Shown piece by piece: positions 46,464-56,050 of a DNA stretch of 64,000 nucleotides. Each line of letters begins with the position of its first letter. Positions within the stretch are counted from its first letter, which is position 1. The stretch is from Allantophomopsis cytisporea (Eukaryota; Ascomycota; Leotiomycetes; Phacidiales; Phacidiaceae), in assembly GCA_024752435.1 (NCBI GenBank), contig CP103029.1, forward strand, positions 620,001-684,000. The letters run 5' to 3'. The position numbers and the translations under genes are program-made. The notes beneath the pieces were generated by a model that did not search any database, was not told the origin of the DNA, and worked only from the letters and a program-made list of their open reading frames with translations.

Positions 46464-49400
46464 ATGGAACACTCTGACTTGAGAAACCGGTATTACCCTC
46501 ATACCACAGATGGGGTCAAGTCAACCTCAAGAACGAAATTATTCGATCGAAAGAGCCCTTCGCAAGTCTCTTCTGACAAGCTTGATTACGATAAACAGAC
46601 TGAGCAAAAGCTTCCGAAAGCAACTGTATCTCAGGTATACAACCTATCCCAACCAGCGCCGAAATACAACGACTATATGACAACACCCATTTTTCCAGAC
46701 ACTAAGCCTCCCCGGATTAGGCCCATTGATCCAGATTTGCGTGGTGTACTCAGCGCAAACAAGCCTGTCAATGCCAGCAACGAACGAAAATTTGAGGCCA
46801 AAGGCACTGCTTTCTCTGATATCAAACGTCCACAGAAATCCAGAAGAGATTGCCGGTCGGAGAAAAGCATACGAATCTGTTTCTCGAGTGAGGACGGAAT
46901 GATTATGCGTGACCATGAACTGGATCCACTTAGTCCAGAGGGAGATGAATATGTGCCTCTAGAACGTGATGAGGCTGGAGAGAAGAAGGTCACACCAATG
47001 GGACATCTCAACGGAGGACGAGAATATATATGTCGGACATTCTCTCTGGTTAATCGAGGCAAAAAACTATTCGTACTCGCCAGCGAATGTGCGAAAGTAC
47101 TTGGCTATAGTGATTCATACGCGCTCTTCAATGAAAACAGGTCACTATTCAAAATTATCACCAGTCAACCTGAAAAGGAGGATTTGATGCACCAAAAAAT
47201 TCTACCATTCTCCCATCGATCTCACCAAATTGCCATTGTTACAGCAAGATCGATCTTTCGGCAATTTGGCAGTCGAATTATTGTTGATGGACAGAGCATA
47301 CGAGATGACTATTGGGAGAACGGGGCTCGAAAAGAACAATTGCCAGAGGCCAGAGATTCTGCACCAGCAGGATCCTGTGCAGGTACTTCAGTATTGTCCA
47401 ATCAAAACGGGAATGATGTATTTAGCACACCATCAGCCGGTGACCGTACCTACGATTTGAGTGGTGGTGCATCTCACTTTCAAAAGCTAAGTGCGGATTC
47501 TAAGCCCTCTTATCTGGGTTTAAGTATGGTTTCTGTAGACACCTTGTCTACACCAAACAAAATGCTCGATGCGAACCCGCAGCAATTTCCGCACGTCACG
47601 CATAATCGGGTTTCAAGCAGTGCGCGAAGAGATACGACACCAGGCGAGAAACCAAAGTCTCAAGTGGGAAGTAGAAGAATACAGACATCCGATCGAGTGA
47701 GTGACTCACTCAGGTAGGTTGAAACTGTCCACAGATCAGAGCGTTTCTGCTGACAATATACAAGCAAGACGGAGGATAAATATTCTATTCGAGTTCGCCA
47801 GCAACCATTAGCAGCACGTGCTTGTGGATGGAATGAGGAAGATCGCAAAGTCATTGATCCACCGCCGATAGTACAGCTCACTCTAACGAACTCAACTTTG
47901 ACCCAAGAATGGTTCACTGCTAGCCCACTCTACTACCGTATTACTTGCAAGCTATGGAATGCCGACACAAATGAGGAGAAGACGACTATACCAGGCGTAA
48001 CGGACTGGCGAATGCAAAAGAGACTTTTTGGAAGAGCTGTCGCATTCCCATTTTTTGGTCAAGACGAGAAGGACGAGGAAGGATGTTTCTTTTGTTTTCC
48101 AAGCCTTTCATGCCAGACATGTGGCTCTTACCGGCTTAAATTCGAATTGACTATTCTCGATATGACGAAGCCTTTGCTTGAAGCAGAACGTCCAATAGCA
48201 TCTACTGCTATGAGCGAGCCTTTTCGAGTCTTTAATGCTCAGGAATTTCCAGGAATGAGACCCAGCACCAATTTAACAAGAAAGCTGAAGGAGCAAGGTT
48301 GCCCAATTTCTATAAAAGGCAATAATAATCATCACAATGTCCAGAAGGAATTGTATCTAGAGGATGAGAATAAGAATAAAGATGCCGAGAAGGGAGGTGA
48401 ATTTCTTGAGCATCATCGAAGAAGGGAGTATGAGAGAGATGAAAAATGCAGGCTTGAACAAAAAGGTGATGAGAAGTGGAAACACCGGGCGCTCGAATAT
48501 CGCAATCATTGCTATCAGGTTGCGCCAAGTGCCAAAAAGCTATCTGATAAACATCGAAGAGACGAGCGTGAAACAATTGACAATAGTCACAGACCGATTG
48601 TCCACGAACACAAGGACCAGTCCAACTCGTCCGCCTATATAATGCCACAAGACTCCGCCACGAAGTTCTCAAACCAAGGCGAAAAGGCGAAGATTGCTTC
48701 TAAACAATATGCCACTCCACAAACTAAACCAGCAGTCGCTGCAGATATCTCACTATCTCCAGGACTCCCTAGAGAACAAGGTTCAAGGCGATTTATAAGA
48801 CCGAGAAGAAAATCAGTAGCTTTGCCGCCTCCTAGTGGTGACACGCCTCAAATGGACAGAGTTGAAAACACGAATGATCTTTTCTCACGAGTTTCTAATC
48901 GGAGTGTGTCATCTGGTTCTATGCCTTTTCAAGCGCACAATCTCGTTCCACCCTCAATCTCTTCTGTGAAGCATACCTCTGATTCATCGATACAAGGGCA
49001 GCAACTATGCAGGTATGGAGATCGTCATAGGCTGTAAAGGTTTGGCGAAATGACTAACTTCTGACAGTAATTGTGGGAAAACAGCATTCGTATGGAGAGT
49101 GATGCCGGACGGAGCTGTCGCGCATGTATTTGCGTGCAACACTTGCGTCATTTTGTTCAACTCACATACTTCTCAGCTGTCGAAAAGTCTAAGCTCACCT
49201 TCTATTCAAGTCAGTCGTGCGCTCTTGCCTGCGACTATGCCGCCAGAGATCCAGCTTACCCAGAACACTTTTCAGAAGAAGCAGACGATGATGCGACCTG
49301 CGACTAATAGCCCAACCGACTTTTCTGTTATAGATGATAAGCTTCATGCGCGAGCTGAGCTGCGATCATATATTGGGCTAAAAGACCAATCTCAGACATA

Positions 49401-50898
49401 CCTAGAGACAGATTCCGACTCTAGGACGGAGACTGAGTCGGATTCGGAAGAAGACTTGGATCTGGACTCAACTTCAGATGTGGAGAGTTTCAAGTACACC
49501 AGCTTCACATATCTACGGGATCTCTTACAAGATGAGTTTCACCACTTTCTGGAAGCAAAGGACGACCAAAATAGACACAATTTTGCTGCAATCAACGACA
49601 ATCTCATGAGTTATATCTTGGAGTTATTGTGGTCTTTGCTTGGTTCTAGCTATACGTTTGGCATAAAATGCTGTGCTGGTACCTCTTCTGCATCTCCGGA
49701 CGGTTCTTCTGGCCATCAATCCTCACAGACGCCCTCAGAAAGCAGTGATCGAAAAGGCAAAAGAAAACGTGACGGCGATGTGGAGGACCGAGACAATAGG
49801 CCAAAGAAGTGTGCTGCTAAAGGAACTGGGAAGGGTAGGACTGGAAAAGATCAGAATCCACTGCTTGCCTGTCCATTCCGGAAACACAACACCGCTAAAT
49901 ATAACATCATGGAGTGGTCCTCTTGCTCTAAAACAGCATATCCAAGCATTTCTCGTCTCAAAGAACACTTGATTAGAGGGCAGCATCGTGTTTGGGAATG
50001 TGATAGATGCAGAAGTGGCTTTCCCACAGAGCAGGCCAAGATCGACCATAACCGTGAGGAGATCCCCTGTCTTCTTGTGACTGGAGAATATGTTGAGAAA
50101 GAGGGCATACACCCTCGTCATGTAGAGTGGCTCAGGGCGAAAGGAAAGTGTTACGCAGAAGCGGTTGGCAAAGCTTACTCCCAACAGACAGAGGAGGAGC
50201 GATGGATTGCAATCTACAGGAGATTATTTTCTTGTGACGATGATGCGCTCCCAACCCCTTATTACGAAGAGCCTATTGAATTGGCAATGCGATCTTCCAT
50301 TTCAGAGACTTTCGAGGAGTTCCAGCAGTTTTTCGATGAAGATGTCCTACGGGAGTTTCGGCAAGTTGCAGCTTCCTCGTTCAGTGAGGAACAGGTGGAC
50401 CAATCCTGTGCATTGATTCGACAATGTGTCCCAAGACTTTGGACAACACGTAACCAGAGAATGGTGTCCCGTGATTCTTTCTCCCAAACGCTTGATACTG
50501 GTTCCCAAAATAGGCCTATGACAGGTACCCTAAGTACAAATCGCGTTTCCAGTATAGCGGTTCCCATGCACGATGCCCACATTCCCAAAGCATATCCAAG
50601 CAATGGCAGTCCATCTCAATACTCCGCTCCGCAAACCCAGGATATGAGGCAGCGCAAGGATGCCAAGATGCGAGATTACCCTACAACTTCTGAGCATCCT
50701 AACATCCCTGCAGCTCAAGACATTTTGTATAACGATCTAGATATAGGCTTTAATGACAATGTGGGTGGTGCCGTTTTTCAAGAGAATCGAAACCTAGTGT
50801 TTGGGGGTGGTTTAGATCCCAGCGATGTTTTGGATGCCGGATGGGAACAAGTTATGGAATCAGATTGGAATGTGGGTACAAACATCAATGATTTCTAG
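46464..50898 (+). CDS. Giant fusion regulator: Rsc7/Swp82 + velvet + GATA-like + C2H2-like zinc fingers
   Basis: Three exons, 46464-47713, 47765-49012 and 49068-50898, joined by 51- and 55-nt introns, both phase 2, giving about 1442 residues. Residues about 180-285 form a chromatin-remodelling Rsc7/Swp82 domain (GHLNGGREYICRTF, VLASECAKVLGYSDSY, ILPFSHRSHQIAIVTARSIF, FGSRIIVDGQSIRDDYW). Residues about 423-600 are a complete velvet domain (IRVRQQPLAARACGW, VIDPPPIVQL, GCFFCFPSLSC, YRLKFEL). A charged linker follows. Residues 832-859 are a GATA-like finger (CSNC, then 20 residues, then CNTC). After an acidic stretch (about 948-974) and a basic NLS (KGKRKRDG), a fungal C2H2-like module occupies about 1098-1230. 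In relatives, Rsc7/Swp82 belongs to RSC/SWI-SNF remodelers, velvet proteins bind DNA and control development and secondary metabolism, and GATA fingers bind DNA. A nuclear regulator tethering remodelling to velvet targets is inferred. Confidence 0.88.
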
Positions 50899-52281
50899 GT
50901 GCGACAAGATTCTACTTATATGTAAGGTTGTAATCTCTGGACGATGATTTTGTTAATGTTATATTCCTGTCTGTGAATATAGGAGTTCGTCTAGAATTGT
51001 TGTCCTATTAACCGTATTTTAATTCTTCAAGAATGGCGATAGCTATTTGCGTTGAGCTGGCAGCGTGGGTGAGTTCAAGTAAGATCGTATAGATTGGCGT
51101 GAATTCCCAGACAGCAAGAACCACTCATTCAGATGCGCTCTTGAAATTTACTTGAATGGAGAGAAATCCCATTGTTATCACTAAATAAGTCTCCGAAACC
51201 GTAGTCCTGCCCCAATTTGAGCATGACATAACGACAGCCTCACCGCTGCTGACATTTTGATAGTAGGTGAGTGCTTGAATCACATGTGCGGATGCATTCT
51301 CCTGACCATTTTACGACTTGAGAGCTTGAGGACAGGCATTGGAAAGCGCAGGACCTCCGCAGGTGCCATTCGAGGAATTTACCAAATTCAAGTGTTGATC
51401 AGCTAATCAGTACATCAACAACCTCACCCGTGGCTGCGCCTACCAATGTAGGTGGTATCAGCCTTAGATATACTACAGCTGCAGGATACTGGTGTGATGT
51501 AAATCCATGAACTTTCTAATATATTTAAAGTATTTGCTGACGCCAGTGTCGAATGATATTGGGGGCTTTGTGCAGGGCATGTCATTTGTGGCAACATTTT
51601 AACCGAGGAAGAATAGACAAGGGATGCGTGTGCAGGGTTCGAGTTGAGAAAACAGCGGGTCGGAAATTGAAGGATTTGAGAAAGTGTGATAGTGCACACA
51701 CCGAATTCCGAACTGGGCTGAGATTTCTCCGGTGGATGATTCGATACGATAAAATTTGATATCGAATTACTTGGAAAGTAAGAGTTGTACTGGCCATAAA
51801 TGAGATTTGGGAATTACTTATTTGATCTTTAATAGTCAAAGACTTCTTGGAAGTATATTGGTACATATTTAAAACTAGATATTACAATGCTGCGTATATA
51901 CCTACTGACGCATTGTCCCTTCTGATTTTGCCTGGCTCCATGCTAACACTGTTCATATGCTATGCCAACCTCTTGAAGTATTTTATATAAAGTCAATCCA
52001 AGTATCCAAGACCAGTCTTGAGAACCAGCTCATGCTTGACATCTGGGAATCTCGACTCGACCATCACGGGGTTCGTCATACTCTCCAATCCTATCTCTTT
52101 CCTCAACTGTCATCAATGTCTTCCTCCAGATATATACTTTCCTATTCAAGAACCATGCAATCCTTCATGACAGCCTTTGTATCTGGTCACAAGTCCAGTG
52201 CTATCAGGATCTGGCCCTTTTGTATTCGGAAGCTTAGCTTCTTCAATATAACCAAGATCGTAAGCATCATCAAAAGGCACT
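50899..52281. other. Convergent intergenic region
   Basis: About 1.4 kb between the fusion regulator and the converging seven-transmembrane gene. No protein-like ORF. A T-loop-like sequence near 51635 lacks the rest of a tRNA. Confidence 0.5.
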
Positions 52282-53831
52282 TCAGTCTCCCACCTGTACC
52301 GCCTTAACCACATATGGTCCCTTCCATTCCCTATCATAAACTGAGGAACTCTCCCTGCTCACCTCCTCCACAGAACTCTCACTCGCCGGCATCCCCTCAT
52401 GACCAGTTCTCTCATCCCTCCTATACTCCTTCGGGACCTGACTCTGTCTCGGCGTAAACATCTGCACACGCTCAACCAACTCAATCTCCCTTCTCTCCCC
52501 CTCTGGTCTCATTCCCGGACTTGCCAATGGCGTCGCCAACCTCTCAAACCCACCCTCCTCGCTACCAAGCACGAGTTTCTTCTTCCTTCTCTGGAACAGC
52601 TTCCCATACTGTCTCGCTGATTTCGTCGTGCCAAATACCAAGAATGTTACCAGGCTCGCCGTTACGCCGGGTATGAAGAACAGTAAATCGCTCGTAGTTT
52701 GTTTGCTAGAGAAGTTGGGCGCTGTGGCTGTCTGCGTCTCCAATGCGGCTACCGATGAGCGCCATTGGAAGAAGATGGAGAAGGTGCTGAAGATAAACAG
52801 GATTATGAAGCCCATGGTGAAGCGCGTTATAAGCGCGCGGTCATACATAGATGACTTTTGCGCTCGGGCAGTCGATGGCGCCGATGGCGCCGATGTCGAT
52901 TCGACCGTCGAGGCAACAGAAGCGTTGCCGCTGCCTGGCTGCCACCATGCTGAGCGCTTTGCGTGTCGGAATGTGAGACGGCGGGTGCGCATGTATTTCC
53001 ACAGGACGAGAATGAGGAGAACACTGCCTGTTGTGAGGCTTATGAGCACTGTTTTGGGTCAGCCTGAAGGACATCTGGTAAGCTGGAAAAGGGGGTCTTA
53101 CTTATTGCGTTAGCGAAGATGAAGAATGCAACCATGTTTGATGATATGGATTTCGCATTTATCAATCCCAGAATTAGCACGGGAAATACTACCGCGAAGA
53201 TCTTGCTCGCCGCGGATGCGGCGGTTGGATGGCCACGGATCAAGGCCATATTGACATCCCATGATGATCGAAAGAGCGCTGAGGCCCAGAAAGCAATAAG
53301 TAGAGATTCTACGTTATAGCTATAGTATTCTTGAGGGTAACTCGTTAGTCTTTTTGTATGGTGGTGAGTTTTCAATTTACGGAGTTCAATATTACTCGAC
53401 GTTTGAACTTGAATCATGACTTGGGAAAGACTTACGGATCCAGAATAGACCCTTATCCAAAGGTTCAACAACTCCTCCCAGGACGAATGCATGCTTCCCA
53501 TGGAGATCTTGCGACTGCTCAAACTCAAGTTGCTTGATTACTTTCCAGGCGACAGCATAGTGTATTTGCTGAATGATAGAGGCAAACGTGCTGATGGATA
53601 CAAAGACGGAGAGGAGAGATACATCTGCCCATACGTTAGTTGATATTATATGGTTATAGTTGATATCACACGCCACTCGTGATTAATGAGAGAAGATTAC
53701 ATACAGCTTAAACGTTCCCCATATCTCCAGAGCATACAAACTAGAACGCTACTCAATAGTAGACAGATGATAGAGTAGGTCAGTATTCCGGCAAAGACAC
53801 CGGCACTTTCAGTTGGAATCGCATTCGACAT
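52282..53831 (-). CDS. Seven-transmembrane protein, GPCR-like, family not recognised
   Basis: Four exons: 53705-53831, 53436-53624, 53102-53329 and 52282-53048, giving 436 residues; all junctions are phase 1 and introns are 80, 106 and 53 nt. Seven hydrophobic segments appear in order: VFAGILTYSIICLLLSSVLV, LLSVFVSISTFASIIQQI, SLLIAFWASALF, IFAVVFPVLILGLINA, MLISLTTGSVLLILVLW, FTMGFIILFIFSTFSIFF and LLFFIPGVTASLVTFLVF. A short N-terminus of about 12 residues with no signal peptide, a basic third cytoplasmic loop (RTRRLTFRHAKR) and a Ser/Glu-rich tail of about 120 residues agree with a receptor-like topology. I cannot place it in Ste2, Ste3, Git3, Pth11, Stm1 or mPR classes by motif. Coupling to G proteins is not shown. 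Confidence 0.83.
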
Positions 53832-54944
53832 TGTTCTTTTTTGGCGCCAACTCGAAGTGATATTAATATTGCGCTGGATGAAAATATGACGATATAAGCA
53901 TATTTCTACTCTTGCGTTAAATATCGCTTCTATCGTTTCCAAGGGTGTTGGGATTTTAAGCTTCGAATTTAATGGTTCGATGATTGTAATGTTCGCGAAT
54001 ATCTGTATGAAACGAACGGTTTCTATGAATCAGTTTAGATGAACGACGGCGAGATCTTAGGTTAAAGATGGCATGGAAGTTTAGTGGAGACTCAAGAAGT
54101 GGAGATACAAGAGGCATTATGGACAAAATGCAAGTTCGGAGTGGCTAACAATGGCTTCAGCCTTCAATACCTCTACTTCCACATACATGCATCACGTCCG
54201 TTGAACAGGTTTGACATATGCATGCATAATTGTTGAAGAGGGTGGATGAATGGCACATACGGTCAGTTCGAACTGATGAAGCCACGAGGGTAGGGATGTT
54301 CAAGTCATGGTAACTAGGGGGTTCCTAGAGTAAATCATTCACAACCAGTTTCGACATTCCTTCTGGACCGGAATATGCTATCGGAGATCGGGTTAGTATT
54401 TTAAACACGGTTATCAATACGAAGTACCTACGTAGATACACGTTATGATTATACGTGGAATCTCAGTCTTGCTTTTATTCTCTCGTACTCTCTTCAGTTT
54501 CGTTTATTAGCTTGTCTATATGATCACTTCTTTGAGATCTGACGGGACAGTTCTGATTGAGATATACACAAAAGAGACATGCTTTGATTGATGCATTTGA
54601 ATCTCTTGTTCCGTAACTAGCGGTCTGCAGTTTTGCACAATGCTCTATTCAGTAACTTCAATGCGTATAACGCATGAGTGGCACACTGCATTTGGCAAAA
54701 ACATGGTTAAAGTCCGAGTCCTTCGCCACCGTTGATGATTATTCGTCAGAAAGTGTGGCCGTTGTATCAGAATGGACCATACTCCGTCCTTACTGTGATG
54801 TGCATGTCTCGGTCCGAGGAATGTCAAATGGCATATTTGATATTGGTCGCATTGAGTCCAGATGGGCCGGGGTGCGGGAATGTCGTCTTCATCCATGCAC
54901 GATGTCCGAGGCCCGTGGGATGATCGATTCATGTGGAGATGGGA

Positions 54945-54982
54945 GGAGCCAGAGCCAGAGCCAGAGCCAGAGCCAGGAGCCA
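54945..54982. repeat. GAGCCA hexanucleotide repeat
   Basis: About six GAGCCA units; they produce artificial Glu-Pro or Ser-Gln repeats in two frames. Confidence 0.85.
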
Positions 54983-55340
54983 GGTGTCATCGATTGATCT
55001 TGTCTGTGCTCGTTGTACTAGAAAGCCATAAAGAACTCTTCCTGAAAATTACACAGTGATTCGCAACATGGATTGGGTGGACTGAGCTTCGATGTGCTCG
55101 TTCTCAAGCACGCATCAAACGTTTATCTCAAACACCTATGAATACGAACTGCGGCACAAAATGTACAAAGTAAGAAGCATATTTCGAGTTGTGCGTTTTG
55201 GAGATGTATGGGAATGATTATTTGATACTGAAAAATACTCCGAGTCCATGTGGATATCTCGTAAAGATCTTTTGTGACAAAGTACCCCACGCACTCGTAT
55301 GTTAAGGTGATGCTGCTGTATGGCTGGCAGGTGGGTAGCT

Positions 55341-55392
55341 GTGTGTCCGTGCCTGTGCCTGTGCCTGTGTCTGTGCCTGTGTCTGTGCCTAT
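55341..55392. repeat. GTGCCT / GTGTCT hexanucleotide repeat
   Basis: About eight 6-bp units mixing GTGCCT and GTGTCT; another coding-like artefact on the minus strand (Thr/Asp/Gly). Confidence 0.85.
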
Positions 55393-56025
55393 GCTTTGTC
55401 TGTCATTCTGCGCTCCGTGCGTGAGGTAAGGATTGTTCATCCAACCAGAGAGAAAAGCCGTCATTTACCATAGCACATGGAGGCGTGAAGGCGACAGAAA
55501 CTATGTAGACTCGATCGGAAATACTTGATTGAACATTCAGACTGTGACGGATCCTTCAAGTGAGGGGGGTCGCATTTTACATACCTACTCCGGTATTCGA
55601 GCTCCACCTGCTCCGATCATTATGGAGATTCCACATCTCGATTGCCCGAAATGTATTGCGATGCAGTGTATACGGTGTATAATTTCTATCTTAGGTACTT
55701 ATGGCCGTCGGTACTTCGATAAGGCACATGTCAAAAACGATTGCCGAGCATTGAAGCATTGGCTTGACCTTGATTGAAAACGCGTTCTGGTCTTCGAAAA
55801 GCCCATCCGTATACACGAGATTCGTGACGATGACGACGAGGTTATCATTGGTGCATTCTGACATTCACTCTAACTGACGCGTCGAATGGAATGTCTTTTG
55901 GTAGAGTGAGAGTCGGCAAGAATGTTAAGGCAAAGCGAAGGTATCATATATAAAGTAAGAGGTACGGTACCTACAACGTCGCCCGTGTAATCAATCACCT
56001 GGTGATGATATGTTGTAACTTATAT

Positions 56026-56050
56026 AGGTAGGTAGGTAGGTAAGGTAGGT
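56026..56050. repeat. GGTA tetranucleotide repeat
   Basis: Four to five GGTA units followed by GGTAAGGTAGGTAG. Similar short GGTA/TACC runs recur elsewhere in the window. Confidence 0.8.

Noticed and set aside
46464..50898. Reading the region as three adjacent genes (Rsc7-like, velvet, zinc finger)
   Set aside because: Both gaps are only 51 and 55 nt, have good donor and acceptor sites with CTGAC/CTAAC branch-like sequences, match in phase, and splice 2 is needed to complete the first Cys pair of the GATA-like finger. There is no room for terminator plus promoter.
51620..51670. A tRNA T-arm-like sequence (GGGTTCGAGTT)
   Set aside because: No matching acceptor stem, D-arm or anticodon arm could be found around it.
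54674..55060. Plus-strand ORFs ending in Ser-Gln or Glu-Pro repeats
   Set aside because: Their apparent coding signal comes from the GAGCCA tandem repeat.
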